DNA of 42,811 nt from a virus. Positions 22,450-31,122 of the stretch are shown piece by piece. Numbering within the stretch: position 1 is the stretch's first letter; each line of letters opens with the position of its first letter. The notes beneath the pieces were generated by a model that had not been told where the DNA came from, searched no databases, and saw only the letters and a program-made list of their open reading frames with translations. The stretch spans positions 1 to 42,811 of IMG/VR virus record IMGVR_UViG_3300003267_000105. One strand, 5' to 3'. Made by a program: the position numbers and the translations under genes.

Positions 22450-24086
22450 TATTTTACCCTAGCTTCAAGCTCCGCAACTTTTTCTTCTAATGCTTTTATA
22501 TGGGCTAAGGCGATTCCGATAGGAGCCATCTCGTAGTTCGATAATGGATCACTTTCAGGCCGACCTTCTGCTGGAATGCTGTCATTCAAATATCCAATAA
22601 ACTCTCTTCCATCTCTTTTAAACCGCACTGCTTCGGGAAGTGGAAGAAGCTCTAACGGACGGATATCTGACTTTGTGGAACTGTGAGAGGTCTGAATAGT
22701 GCCGTTTCCAGCCCATACCTCTGACCATCGGTTTCCAGTTTTTCCTAGTTTTTGGGTATTGTCGGTGTAAGGAATCCAATTTCGAGTTGTGGTTTCCATC
22801 GCCACGCCATTGCCTTGGAGAGTAGATCCTTCGCAGATTTTGAATAAATCTCCATCGGAATTGTCGATACCAAGGATGAATTTTGCTCCACCTCCTCCGA
22901 TATCAAAAAATACAGATGGATCATTGGCACTTCCACCGCCAACTTCGATATATAACTGAGCATCTGTACTTGCCGTATTCGAATCATTCTGAATAGACAC
23001 TCGATGTAACGTTCCACCTGTTGCGGTAGATCCGAAAATCCAGTTCGTATTATCGAAAGTAACTCGCTGAATGCCGTTAGTAGCGAAGCTAATTTGGTCA
23101 GAAGCAGCTCTATAGATACCTGTATTCGTATCATTATTAAAAGAATATATAGGAGCAGAGGCAGTTCCATCCTCAGTCCTAATAGTGGACGATAGACTAA
23201 GAGGCTGGAATATATTGACGCCAGATGTAGACCATAGCTGCGTAGCATTTCCGCCGTTACTAAGACGTACTGTGTTTGTGGCAGTTCGACAAAGACCAGT
23301 ATCGGTATCTGCAGAGAAAGTAAAACTCGGAAGTGCTTCAGTTCCGTCATTTAAAAATAGCTTCGTGAAGCCTGCTCCAGTCGTTCCTAGAGAATAACTA
23401 GCATCTGAACTAGGTAAAAAATCACGACTAATAATGAAATTACCACTGTCTACTCTAAATGCCTGTGTTCCAGCCGTCGTAAAACCGATCGTATTAGCTG
23501 CCACTCTGTATATTCCCGTATCAGAGTCTGCAACAAAAGTAAGACCTGGCAGAGCTGCCGTTCCATCTGTTACTTGAAATGAATTAGTGGCAAAAGTTGC
23601 AAGAATGTTGCCGTTACTAACATAATCTACGATACCTGATGCTTGCCACTTGAAACCGGTATCCGTATCACTTGCGAAAGAGATTGAAGGTACACTAAGA
23701 CTTCCATTTGGCACACGAAGTTGTGTACTTGTCCTTCCAATCAGATCACTAATGAACTGTTGAGTAGCAATGAGATCATCTTTCACCACATTGTGATGAG
23801 CGGCAACCACGTTGTGAAAGATTTGGCTGTTCTGGACGTGTGAAGTAGCAGAAGTGCCATCTGCTCCTCTCGTGCATCCAGTGAACGAAGTGGCTGTCTT
23901 TCCTGTGTATTTGATTATTTCGTTATCAATCGAAATGAATCCAACCGTAGGGAAGGCAGCAGTGGAAACGACATTAACCGTTGTGGCACTGTTCGACAAC
24001 GGATTGTCTGTTAATTGAGTACTCGTCGCATTTACCGCGATGTAAAGATCGCTGTCGGTAGCAACGGTTGTAGGAAATGCAGCCAT
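22449..24086 (-). CDS. Tail fibre with repeats and C-terminal S74-type chaperone domain
   Basis: The 545-residue protein has an N-terminal beta domain (LTDNPLSNSATTVNVVSTAAFPTVGF), then about four copies of a repeat with the core F-x-x-D-[ST]-[DN]-TG-[IFL] followed by an ATNG-like turn. The C-terminus (HSSTKSDIRPLELLPL .. FIGYLND .. APIGIALAHIKALEEKVAELEARV) matches the intramolecular chaperone of endosialidase (peptidase S74), which trimerises the fibre and then cuts itself off at a serine in the SSTKSDI region. It is the likely receptor-binding fibre and would define host range. Confidence 0.85.
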   Translation of the reverse strand: MAAFPTTVATDSDLYIAVNATSTQLTDNPLSNSATTVNVVSTAAFPTVGFISIDNEIIKYTGKTATSFTGCTRGADGTSATSHVQNSQIFHNVVAAHHNVVKDDLIATQQFISDLIGRTSTQLRVPNGSLSVPSISFASDTDTGFKWQASGIVDYVSNGNILATFATNSFQVTDGTAALPGLTFVADSDTGIYRVAANTIGFTTAGTQAFRVDSGNFIISRDFLPSSDASYSLGTTGAGFTKLFLNDGTEALPSFTFSADTDTGLCRTATNTVRLSNGGNATQLWSTSGVNIFQPLSLSSTIRTEDGTASAPIYSFNNDTNTGIYRAASDQISFATNGIQRVTFDNTNWIFGSTATGGTLHRVSIQNDSNTASTDAQLYIEVGGGSANDPSVFFDIGGGGAKFILGIDNSDGDLFKICEGSTLQGNGVAMETTTRNWIPYTDNTQKLGKTGNRWSEVWAGNGTIQTSHSSTKSDIRPLELLPLPEAVRFKRDGREFIGYLNDSIPAEGRPESDPLSNYEMAPIGIALAHIKALEEKVAELEARVK

Positions 24087-24116
24087 ATTAATTCTCCTTG
24101 AATTTCAAAGTGGGAC

Positions 24117-24566
24117 TTAGCTGAACGTTACTTGCCAGGTCACCTGCAACGAATCGCCAGCACCTTTGTTAATGACAGCGAATGTCTGTCTCGCAAACAT
24201 CGTGCCTGAAGAACTGGCCGAGAAGATGCCTGATTCCGTAATGGCACCAGTGTTCACACCAGGACCGAACGAAGCCACGTTTTGCCACACGTTCGCACTA
24301 GGCGTAAGCGTACCGGCCACACGAGTAGATAGCTCGGTTTGCAGTGTAGTATCAGACGCATTTGCAGCGTTTGTACCAGTTCCCAATCCGATGTAACGCA
24401 TGAAGTAATCAGCTTGGGTAGCCGCAGTCAACCAAGTAGCAAGATAGTTCTTGCCAACAGTCACAACGACGTTGTTTATTTCTTTCACTTCTTTGAGGTT
24501 CCCAGCCTCATCAAACAATTCAAATTTGATGTGGCCTTTCGCCTTGATGTTTTCATTGTCCAACAT
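24117..24566 (-). CDS. Phage tail/structural protein, 149 residues
   Basis: The protein begins KAKGHIKFELFDEAGNLKEVKEINNVVV, continues GKNYLATWL, YMRYIGLGTGTNA-type (here FMRYIGLGTGTNAANASD) and ends in beta strands. This pattern is common in phage minor structural proteins next to fibres. AAGGAGAAATAAA precedes the start. A small beta-sandwich decoration or tail protein is likely. Confidence 0.7.
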   Translation of the reverse strand: MLDNENIKAKGHIKFELFDEAGNLKEVKEINNVVVTVGKNYLATWLTAATQADYFMRYIGLGTGTNAANASDTTLQTELSTRVAGTLTPSANVWQNVASFGPGVNTGAITESGIFSASSSGTMFARQTFAVINKGAGDSLQVTWQVTFS

Positions 24567-24577
24567 TTTATTTCTCC

Positions 24578-25285
24578 TTATAGCTCTAGGGGATTTTGGC
24601 TTGATGAGCCACTGTAAAATCCGATTGGTGATTCAATATCTATCTTCCATCTCTGATCGCCAGATTGCTTCTTCACCCATTTACGTCCTTCAGCAACCCA
24701 CTCTTTGTACTCAAGTTGCGCTTCGTCAGCTAAGTCAGTCTCTTTCTCTTTCTTCCATGCTTTCCACAGAATGTAAGAAGTGAGTGCTTCGCTCAAACTA
24801 TCGTCGATGTTGATGCTTTGAGTGGCAGGATCAGTAACGGGAATTGGTTTTGATTTGTAGAAGAGCCAAAGAGATGTGGCGAACTCAGAATTGGGAGCAC
24901 GATCTAAACGAAGGCTTCTGCCCCAAATCCAATAGCGGTCTGGCTCACCTTGGCGCTCTGTCGTTGTGGTGTCAAGGAAATTGGGAGCCTCCTGAGAGAC
25001 CTTTTCAAGATTGGAAGGATTCAAGCGTTTCCAACGGAAAGTACCGTCAGTGTTGACGAGCTTGAGAAACACCGCTTTAGCTGACAGCCAATTCTGAGGA
25101 AGGGGATAGATGGCCTGACCAGCGACTAAGCTGAGTTGGGCTTCATCTTCCAGAATGCGGGTTTTGTTGACGTAGTTCAGCTCACCTTTATTGTAATGAC
25201 GCAGCAATTCAGCATCACTCCAAAAAACACCCGTTGTTTCAATCAACTCACGTCTAGCATCTGTCAAAATTTGTTGTACGAGCAT
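24578..25285 (-). CDS. Tail tubular A / head-tail adaptor-like protein
   Basis: The 235-residue product starts MLVQQILTDARRELIETTGVFWSDAELLRHYNKGEL, the helix-strand pattern of gp11/gp10-type adaptor proteins in podoviruses, with the familiar late segment NIDDSLSEALTSYILWKAWKKEKETDLADEAQLEYKEW. It would connect the portal to the tail. An internal ATG at 25285 is preferred over the longer frame from 25324, which overlaps the previous gene. Confidence 0.75.
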   Translation of the reverse strand: MLVQQILTDARRELIETTGVFWSDAELLRHYNKGELNYVNKTRILEDEAQLSLVAGQAIYPLPQNWLSAKAVFLKLVNTDGTFRWKRLNPSNLEKVSQEAPNFLDTTTTERQGEPDRYWIWGRSLRLDRAPNSEFATSLWLFYKSKPIPVTDPATQSINIDDSLSEALTSYILWKAWKKEKETDLADEAQLEYKEWVAEGRKWVKKQSGDQRWKIDIESPIGFYSGSSSQNPLEL

Positions 25286-25289
25286 ATTA

Positions 25290-25568
25290 TTACCTATATG
25301 TGATTGTAATGTTTCCAGGATCACCGGAAGTTACGTATGTCAATCCACGCTCAAACTCTAATCCATGAGGAAAATACTGGATTAGGTTATCTACGTTTTC
25401 AATGTCGAATGAAGCAACTAAATTTGAGTCGTCAGCGTCGGTATCATCGTATAGATCCAGTTTAGACCCTGCAGCCCCTCTGGTATTGAAGATTATTGTT
25501 TCGATTACTCCGAGTCCTGATTTAAGCGTTCGTGTTTCATTGACATTCTTGATGCAGTAGTAAGTCAT
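25290..25568 (-). CDS. Small structural protein, 92 residues
   Basis: A beta-rich protein (TLKSGLGVIETIIFNTRGAAGSKLDLYDD, VASFDIENVDNLIQYFPHGLEFERGLTYVTSG) of the type found between capsid and tail genes, perhaps a decoration or spike subunit. It is closely packed between neighbours. No precise family is recognised. Confidence 0.65.
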   Translation of the reverse strand: MTYYCIKNVNETRTLKSGLGVIETIIFNTRGAAGSKLDLYDDTDADDSNLVASFDIENVDNLIQYFPHGLEFERGLTYVTSGDPGNITITYR

Positions 25569-25569
25569 C

Positions 25570-26061
25570 TTAAACCTCTGCCCAAATTAAACTTCCACCA
25601 CATACACGATTCGTTCCGTCTGCTTGGCCGGTTATTAAAATAACGGCTGTTTCGGGCAAAATGAAAAACTGATCCAATGGAATAATTAGTGCGTTAGAAA
25701 ACGAGGGCACCAGCCATTGAGCTATGCGGGTTCCGTTAGCGGAAATCGTTGGAGAGGAAAAAGCTTCTGCTGATCCCGCAGAGGCACCAAATTTTGTGCT
25801 GTTCTCACTTAATGCAGTGCCATCCGAAGTTATTGTTGGTGCCCCGTAAGCACGAACACGAATAAACGATGTGACTGTGTGAAGATTGGAAAGAGTTAAG
25901 CGAATTAATTTAACTGTCTTTCCGCTTCCAGATGGATTACGAAAAAGAGCAATCGGCACCTCAGTAGTGCCAATGCTGCTCACTTCCCAATTTGTAGTAA
26001 AAACCTTCCCAGCATCTGCCAGATTACTGTCATCATTAACGTAAATTGGAACGTCGGCCAC
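25570..26061 (-). CDS. Structural protein, 163 residues
   Basis: The product has a jelly-roll-like strand pattern (KVFTTNWEVSSIGTTEVPIALFRN, GKTVKLIRLTLSNLHTVTSFIRVRAY, NALIIPLDQFFILPETAVILITGQADG). The order is typical of phage minor capsid or head-fibre proteins. It likely decorates the virion. The function is inferred from context. Confidence 0.65.
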   Translation of the reverse strand: MADVPIYVNDDSNLADAGKVFTTNWEVSSIGTTEVPIALFRNPSGSGKTVKLIRLTLSNLHTVTSFIRVRAYGAPTITSDGTALSENSTKFGASAGSAEAFSSPTISANGTRIAQWLVPSFSNALIIPLDQFFILPETAVILITGQADGTNRVCGGSLIWAEV

Positions 26062-26062
26062 G

Positions 26063-26245
26063 TTATTTCACCTCTTCTTTTTCAAGAAGTTTTATGAGGT
26101 AGCCCATCCGTCCATAAATCAGTTGGAGATAATGAACCATGATTGGTCCATAGTTCTCCTGCGTTACTTTGATTTCCTTGGGAATTTCCACCGCTGCTTT
26201 CGCTTTGGATGGAGCTTTACGACCTTCAAGGGGTAAACCAGACAT
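26063..26245 (-). CDS. 60-residue late protein
   Basis: A short basic, proline-containing start (MSGLPLEGRKAPSKAKAAVEIPKEI) is followed by a helix (PIMVHYLQLIYGRMGYLIKLLEKEEV). It lies just after an intrinsic terminator, suggesting its expression depends on read-through. The function is unknown. Confidence 0.6.
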   Translation of the reverse strand: MSGLPLEGRKAPSKAKAAVEIPKEIKVTQENYGPIMVHYLQLIYGRMGYLIKLLEKEEVK

Positions 26246-26254
26246 ACTGCCTCC

Positions 26255-26299
26255 GAAAAATCCTATCCGACGCAGCAGCCACTAGGCCACTGCGCCGGA
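26255..26299 (-). terminator. Intrinsic terminator/attenuator within the late operon
   Basis: On the minus strand a 10-base-pair stem (TCCGGCGCAG with CTGCGTCGGA, one G-U pair; 26290-26299 with 26266-26275) is followed after five bases by a T-rich run ending near 26256. It lies between the repeat protein and the downstream tail genes and may lower their expression. Confidence 0.65.
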
Positions 26300-26310
26300 C
26301 AGGGAGTTAA

Positions 26311-27450
26311 TTAGTTGTCGATACCTTCGATTGTGCTGTACAGATCCTGCGCTTGACCTTGACGGTTCGTTCGAATGACACGAACAGTCCCTGTCGAGGT
26401 GTTAGGAACTTCGATAGGTGGATTGAAATGCAATTCCACCACACCACCTTCTTTAGGAATGAAGGCCACTTTCTTTGACACGAGTGAAGCCACTGGACCA
26501 ACTTGAACTTCAATCTTGCAGCCGCCAGAAGCAGCCACAGTGACTTGTTTCAATTTCAGGTTCGTGGTCACGGTGTAGTCATGGTTGGAAGCCGTATCAG
26601 CCGCCACAGCCGAAGCCGTGTTGTAGTCGTGAACTTCGCCAGTGATGGCATTTTCCACGTTCTGCACGAAGATAGGATTCGTTTGGCTATTAGCCGAAGT
26701 GTTAGCCGACACGCGAACGGCATCAGCCGCAAGCGTAAGATCACGAATGTCGAGATCCGTAGCGGAAACGGTCACTGCACCGTCAACAGTGAGTGAACCT
26801 CCACCGTCGGTAACGGCAACGCTGTCAGTAGCCGAACTCAGGTTGCGAATATCAAGATCAGTCGCCGTAACAACAGCATTGATGCTGCCATCAGCGTTGA
26901 CTGCCAAAAGATCCGTTCCATCTCCAACCTTAACGCTGTCAGAAACATGCGTCAGGTCTCGGATGTCAAGATCAGTGGCCGACACCGTAACAGAGCCATC
27001 AACAGTGATGGAATTACCACCGTCATGGATCTGCGTGTACAGGCGTCCATTGGCATCAACCAGCAAGCTGGCGTAGTCACCATCAGCGGAAACGTTCGAC
27101 GCGATGGAGTCTTTTCGGACAGCCAAAGCCATCGTTCCAATGTCACCACTAACATGCGCTGCATCTTCCGCGTATTGGGTGTTGGATGCTCCACCAGTAA
27201 CTGTTACGTTGATACTTCCATCAGCATTCACCGCAAGGAAGTCAGTTCCGTCTCCGATTTTGACACTATCGGAAACATGGGTAAGGTCACGAATATCTAA
27301 GTTTGTTGCCGTAGCAACTACGTTAAGACTGCCGTCTGCGTTGATCGCGATTAAATCAGTCCCATCCGTGAGGCGAGTAAATATCGGATTGCTGGAAGAG
27401 TTAGCGTCCCTCGTAGCTGATACTAATTGGGGGAAATGTCCATCAGCCAT
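26311..27450 (-). CDS. Repetitive virion protein, 379 residues
   Basis: Four modules with the core DLDIR[DN]L, followed in two cases by THVSDSVK[IV]GDGTD[FL]LAVNADGSIN, are visible. A central block AEDAAHVSGDIGTMALAVRKD .. DYASLLVDANGRLY recurs in many environmental phage structural proteins. The last 100 residues form a separate beta domain (KLKQVTVAASGGCKIEVQVG). It is probably a head fibre or decoration protein. AAGGAGAACTTAA precedes the ATG. Confidence 0.75.
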   Translation of the reverse strand: MADGHFPQLVSATRDANSSSNPIFTRLTDGTDLIAINADGSLNVVATATNLDIRDLTHVSDSVKIGDGTDFLAVNADGSINVTVTGGASNTQYAEDAAHVSGDIGTMALAVRKDSIASNVSADGDYASLLVDANGRLYTQIHDGGNSITVDGSVTVSATDLDIRDLTHVSDSVKVGDGTDLLAVNADGSINAVVTATDLDIRNLSSATDSVAVTDGGGSLTVDGAVTVSATDLDIRDLTLAADAVRVSANTSANSQTNPIFVQNVENAITGEVHDYNTASAVAADTASNHDYTVTTNLKLKQVTVAASGGCKIEVQVGPVASLVSKKVAFIPKEGGVVELHFNPPIEVPNTSTGTVRVIRTNRQGQAQDLYSTIEGIDN

Positions 27451-27461
27451 TTAAGTTCTCC

Positions 27462-27719
27462 TTAATGAATTTCGTCAGCTTCAACTGACGATTGGATTAA
27501 TTTTTCATGCGCTTCAAGTTGTTGCAGCTCTTGGGTTGCATGGAGTATCTGACGCTCAATTTCAGGAATTTTGCCTTTCAGCAAATCTTCTATAGCTTGC
27601 TTCCAATGCGCGATTTTCGATATGCGCTCTTGTTTGGACGCTTGTATCCATTTGAGCTTCATCTCTTTCGTCTCACGAACGTTAAGAGAAACTGGATACT
27701 GACTACCTATGTCACTCAT
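27462..27719 (-). CDS. 85-residue helical late protein
   Basis: The product is a charged, glutamine-rich helix (KWIQASKQERISKIAHWKQAIEDLLKGKIPEIERQILHATQELQQLEAHEK), likely a coiled coil. It is packed between two structural genes. It may be a chaperone or minor virion protein; no family is recognised. Confidence 0.65.
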   Translation of the reverse strand: MSDIGSQYPVSLNVRETKEMKLKWIQASKQERISKIAHWKQAIEDLLKGKIPEIERQILHATQELQQLEAHEKLIQSSVEADEIH

Positions 27720-27721
27720 AG

Positions 27722-28216
27722 TTATGCTCCGTAAATTGTTGATTCAAAATCAGCTAGAACACCCGTTGCATAATGGGTGACTTTCACATCAAGAACTTCT
27801 CCAGAAGCCAAACTAAGAGGAGAAGCAAACTCAAACTGAAGACTTCGTTCTGGACCAGAGCGCCGAGTGTCAATAAGAACCGTATTCTTAAAAAGTTGAA
27901 ATTTTGCATAGTCAGTGCCACTTACAGAAATTTTGGTTAGTTTTTTGTCACTCGGAGCCGTGTACGTCACCACAGTTGTGAGTGTGCTGGCTGGTACGTT
28001 AGTGACACTTCCGACAGCCAACGGCTGCACTGATGTAGGAGCCACAGTGTCGTCAGCAGCCACGTGGACATAAAGATTAGCGCTGCTGTCAGTCTCAATG
28101 CGTTTTGTCTCATTGGTTCCACGAACAGATCCTAGAAGAGAAGGTTGGCTGTGCCTGGGAGAGACAACGGACTCGTCGCCATTGAGATCGACGTTATCTG
28201 GTCGTTGTAAACCCAC
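27722..28216 (-). CDS. Structural beta-sandwich protein, 164 residues
   Basis: Strands are evident: LGSVRGTNETKRIETDSSANLYVHV, VPASTLTTVVTYTAPSDKKLTKISVSGTDYAKFQLFKN and LSLASGEVLDVKVTH. The pattern resembles carbohydrate-binding-like or head-decoration domains common in phage virions. The role is inferred. Confidence 0.65.
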   Translation of the reverse strand: MGLQRPDNVDLNGDESVVSPRHSQPSLLGSVRGTNETKRIETDSSANLYVHVAADDTVAPTSVQPLAVGSVTNVPASTLTTVVTYTAPSDKKLTKISVSGTDYAKFQLFKNTVLIDTRRSGPERSLQFEFASPLSLASGEVLDVKVTHYATGVLADFESTIYGA

Positions 28217-28219
28217 TTC

Positions 28220-28489
28220 TTACTCCTCGTCATCTTTCTGCTTTTCAATCAGCCTGTCTCTCATTTCATTCACAGTCTCTGGACGGAAAGTACCCTCCAC
28301 TGTGATGAGCTTTTTCTTTCGAAAGGTGTATGAGTCATCGCTGTCCGCCACAACTTCGACAGGAATAAGCAATTTGCCAAGATCCCCAACTTTGAGATCA
28401 GCATCAATCTCACTCTTGGGAACCTTGAACTCGAAAACTGGAACCTTTGCGTCAGGTTTATTCTGTGGGTCCATATTGATGTCAGCCAT
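28220..28489 (-). CDS. 89-residue late protein
   Basis: A small acidic protein with strands (VPVFEFKVPKSEIDADLKVGDLGKLLIPVEVVADSDDSYTFRKKKLITVEG) and a helical tail. It overlaps the upstream gene by eight bases. It sits between capsid and fibre genes and may be a capsid accessory protein. No family is recognised. Confidence 0.65.
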   Translation of the reverse strand: MADINMDPQNKPDAKVPVFEFKVPKSEIDADLKVGDLGKLLIPVEVVADSDDSYTFRKKKLITVEGTFRPETVNEMRDRLIEKQKDDEE

Positions 28490-28856
28490 TTTCAGCCTCG
28501 CTTAAAGCTTTTGCCACAAGCTCGTCGATCTTCTTGATCGTCTTAAATTGTTTCATGTTGCTCGGCATCGGCAGTTTGGTGAGAAGGTCTTTAATGAGAT
28601 TCAGTCCCTCATTCATCGTCAATGCCTGGCCTTTCTTCGCTACAACCGCTGGAGCCGACACTGCCGTGGGCTGAGGAACAACTTTTATGTCAGACATTGC
28701 CTCATGCCCTGGATCTTCAACCGTTACTGTCGGACCTGCAGGACGATTGGCTCGCTCTGCGTCTGCTTGACACTTAATGCAAGTGGGAATGCCATTCACT
28801 GCAATCTTCGCGCCGTGTCGGTTACAAATGCCGTTAGGAAATTCCAATACTTCCAT
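28482..28856 (-). CDS. 124-residue late protein with CxxC
   Basis: The N-terminus has CNRHGAKIAVNGIPTCIKCQADAERA, a small zinc-knuckle pattern. The middle is disordered (proline, alanine, valine), and the C-terminal part is helical (LTMNEGLNLIKDLLTKLPMPSNMKQFKTIKKIDELV). The role is unknown; its place after the capsid suggests a head component. Confidence 0.65.
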   Translation of the reverse strand: MEVLEFPNGICNRHGAKIAVNGIPTCIKCQADAERANRPAGPTVTVEDPGHEAMSDIKVVPQPTAVSAPAVVAKKGQALTMNEGLNLIKDLLTKLPMPSNMKQFKTIKKIDELVAKALSEAENG

Positions 28857-28858
28857 GA

Positions 28859-29221
28859 TTAAAAGCCCCCATATTTGTTTTTGAACTTCTGTATTGCCTC
28901 TTCAGCATTCAAAGTTTTCAGTTTGCTCACTGGACGAACTGAAAAGTGTGTGCCAAAGATCTTCTCTGCTTTATAGCGGTCTACAAACCCACGTTGAATC
29001 AGGATTCGTATTGCCCTACGCCATCCGCCTTTGAAAAGAGTGCCATCTTCATTTCGAATCTCGTGCTCTGGCACTGAATTCTTGTCGATGCCGCAAATTG
29101 GTTCGAACTCTCCTTGACTCACGTAAAAGATACTTGCTGGAGTGTTGTTGCTATCTCCACAAAATATCTTCAGTCTCGGATTTAGCTTTCGCAGCTTCTG
29201 TTGAAAGTCACCTGCTAACAT
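28859..29221 (-). CDS. 120-residue late protein downstream of capsid
   Basis: The product (MLAGDFQQKLRKLNPRLKIFCGDSNNTPASIFYVSQGEFEPICGIDKNSVPEH) has mixed alpha/beta character and a conserved-looking Cys/Gly block. The start follows a G-rich ribosome-binding site. It could be a head completion or capsid accessory protein. No family is recognised. Confidence 0.65.
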   Translation of the reverse strand: MLAGDFQQKLRKLNPRLKIFCGDSNNTPASIFYVSQGEFEPICGIDKNSVPEHEIRNEDGTLFKGGWRRAIRILIQRGFVDRYKAEKIFGTHFSVRPVSKLKTLNAEEAIQKFKNKYGGF

Positions 29222-29248
29222 AATGCCCCCATTCGTATGTCCTTAGCC

Positions 29249-29265
29249 GCACCCCCTGTGGGGGC
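29249..29265 (-). other. GC-rich hairpin between capsid and downstream genes
   Basis: A perfect 5-base-pair G/C stem with a 3-base loop (CCCCC-ACA-GGGGG on the minus strand) lies 36 bases past the capsid stop. No T-run follows on that strand, so it is not a classical terminator. It may protect the capsid mRNA 3' end or slow polymerase. Confidence 0.4.
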
Positions 29266-29300
29266 ACAAGGGATGCAGTAAAGACACAACTTAACTATTG

Positions 29301-30242
29301 TTACTCAGCGGCTGAGCCGTGATAGATCTGAATCGCACGACTCGCTTGGAGAACTTTCGCAGCCATCACGAACTTCCATCCAACAGTGCTGAACATATTC
29401 AGCGGGTTGGAGGTGTCCGACGGACCTGGCTCTTTGCGAATCATCTCCATGCCCTGACCACTCAGTTCGGAGATACCATAGGCATCCCGACCAAAGATGT
29501 AAGCATGGAACGTTTCGTCAGTCGCACCAGTCCCTGAGCCAGTGTTCTGACCCACAACGAAACGGACGCCATAGAGCTGTCCGATTTCACCGCGCATGAT
29601 GTTGTCAGGCGAGGTGTATTTGTGGGTTTCAATCCACGCACCAGCAGCGGTGTCGGCCTGAAGGTCGAACGCACCAGCGGGATGGATCAAGCCTTTGTAC
29701 ATGCTCCCTTCGAAACCAGGAACATTGTTTTTACGCAGGCTGTACACGGCTTTGCGAATTTCCGCAGCCGTAAGGGTGGAAGTGTCAGCAACCGCAGCTT
29801 CGTTAGCCGCACCGCCAGCAAACTGATTGGTCAGGTTGCCAGAGAGAGCAGCGCGAACGATGGTGTCGTACGAAAGCGCAGCGTTGTCCGCCAGCTCGTC
29901 AGTCACTTCGTCAGCGATGGGGTTGATGCTCTTCCATTTCAATTCGGAAGACATCTTCACGAATTGTCCGTAGGTCAACGGCTCGACCGTAACTTCAGTC
30001 GTACCGACGTTGGTCTCGGACGGATTCGTATTTTCCGTGAGCGGCGTGGTGACAGCCGTCAGCTTGTTCAAGCGACGGAACTTCATCAACGTACCGCTAT
30101 TTTTCGGAAGGGGCTTCTTCGTGCCAAGATCCTCGAAATAAAGCTGAGGGGTCAGGCGCGAGAGCCACCGTTTGTCATAATAAACGCCAGTGTCGGTAAA
30201 GGTATTACCAACAGAGGTTGAAATGCCGATTGTATTGGCCAT
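29301..30242 (-). CDS. Major capsid protein, N4-gp56 family
   Basis: The 313-residue protein has the N4-gp56 capsid pattern: RWLSRLTPQLYFEDLGTKKPLPKNSGTLMKFRRL, TPLTENTNPSE, VEPLTYGQFVKMSSEL and, at the end, GWKFVMAAKVLQASRAIQI. It forms the HK97-fold icosahedral shell. AGGAGAAATTCAA is a strong ribosome-binding site. It lies downstream of scaffold and portal, the usual order. Confidence 0.92.
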   Translation of the reverse strand: MANTIGISTSVGNTFTDTGVYYDKRWLSRLTPQLYFEDLGTKKPLPKNSGTLMKFRRLNKLTAVTTPLTENTNPSETNVGTTEVTVEPLTYGQFVKMSSELKWKSINPIADEVTDELADNAALSYDTIVRAALSGNLTNQFAGGAANEAAVADTSTLTAAEIRKAVYSLRKNNVPGFEGSMYKGLIHPAGAFDLQADTAAGAWIETHKYTSPDNIMRGEIGQLYGVRFVVGQNTGSGTGATDETFHAYIFGRDAYGISELSGQGMEMIRKEPGPSDTSNPLNMFSTVGWKFVMAAKVLQASRAIQIYHGSAAE

Positions 30243-30282
30243 TTGAATTTCTCCTGTAGGATTACTACCCCACAGTCACGAA

Positions 30283-31104
30283 TTAGAAGCCGTCAACCAT
30301 TCCTTTCGAAATGAAATACTGACGGAGTTGCTTCTCGCTCATGTTAGCGGGGTTAGTTGGTACTGCTTTCCCACCGGTGACCACGCTCGTGGCGGCTTCT
30401 TTAGCCAACTGAGCTTCGGCCTTTTGTTGGCCGTGTTTCTCAGCTTGTTTCACAGCGTCTTCCATGCTCAAAGTCCTGGCCAGCTTATACAGCGCATCTA
30501 ACACTTCCCCTGGTTCACGTTCGAAGTCGATTGGCGTATTCTCATCCATTGCAAGCTTCTGCATGAGAGGCTCCAACTTCTTATAGTCAGGGTAATTTTC
30601 AGAGTCCAAAATCCGAGCCATCTTTTCTGCTCGATACTCAGATTTGGTTACTCGTTCCGTCATCTCTTCGAACTTTTTCTCGTATTCGGTTTTGATGCCG
30701 TCAACGTGCTTCGAAAAGAGCGGTTGAAGTGTTTCAAGAGGCTGTGTCTGCAGTCCTTTGAAGAATTGCTCAGGGTCAATAGGCACTTCAGCGGCTTTCG
30801 AAACAATAGACATGAGATTGTCGATCTTCTTTTGAAGTTCGGACTCATGTTGGGTGCGACGGGTAAATTCCCGTCTCAGCTCCATGTAACTCTTGTCTCT
30901 TTTTGAAAGCTCAGCCTGAAGGCTCTCGTAACTTGTCTTCGCATCAAACTCTGGCGTAGAGGAAATCGCATTATCACCAGTGGTGGCGCTTTGCGATGTG
31001 GCTACGTCGGAGGCATTGGTTGCCTTGTCTTGCGACTCGGCGTTTACGGACTCAGCAGCTTGTCCAACAACAGGGGCTGCGTCGTTTGTCGTTATGTCAC
31101 TCAT
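30283..31104 (-). CDS. Scaffolding protein
   Basis: The 273-residue protein is highly charged and helical. It has a disordered acidic/threonine-rich start (residues about 1-60), a long coiled coil (SYESLQAELSKRDKSYMELRREFTRRTQHESELQKKIDNL) and a C-terminal helix ending in LRQYFISKGMVDGF, typical of capsid-binding tails of phage scaffolds. Position immediately before the capsid gene supports this. No protease domain is seen. Confidence 0.85.
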   Translation of the reverse strand: MSDITTNDAAPVVGQAAESVNAESQDKATNASDVATSQSATTGDNAISSTPEFDAKTSYESLQAELSKRDKSYMELRREFTRRTQHESELQKKIDNLMSIVSKAAEVPIDPEQFFKGLQTQPLETLQPLFSKHVDGIKTEYEKKFEEMTERVTKSEYRAEKMARILDSENYPDYKKLEPLMQKLAMDENTPIDFEREPGEVLDALYKLARTLSMEDAVKQAEKHGQQKAEAQLAKEAATSVVTGGKAVPTNPANMSEKQLRQYFISKGMVDGF

Positions 31105-31122
31105 GTTTTCTCCTTGTCCGCC

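Noticed and set aside
22745-23350. 201-residue alternative frame within the fibre gene
   Set aside because: It lies in another frame of a repeat-rich gene; the leucine/isoleucine-rich product reflects shifted repeats.
26311-27450. CRISPR array or DNA tandem repeat
   Set aside because: The repeated DNA here follows codon-level repeats of a structural protein and lacks constant short repeats with unique spacers. No CRISPR array was seen in the window.
29622-30221. 199-residue plus-strand frame opposite the capsid gene
   Set aside because: It is an antisense shadow of a strongly coding gene, with basic, serine-rich composition and no ribosome-binding site or family pattern.
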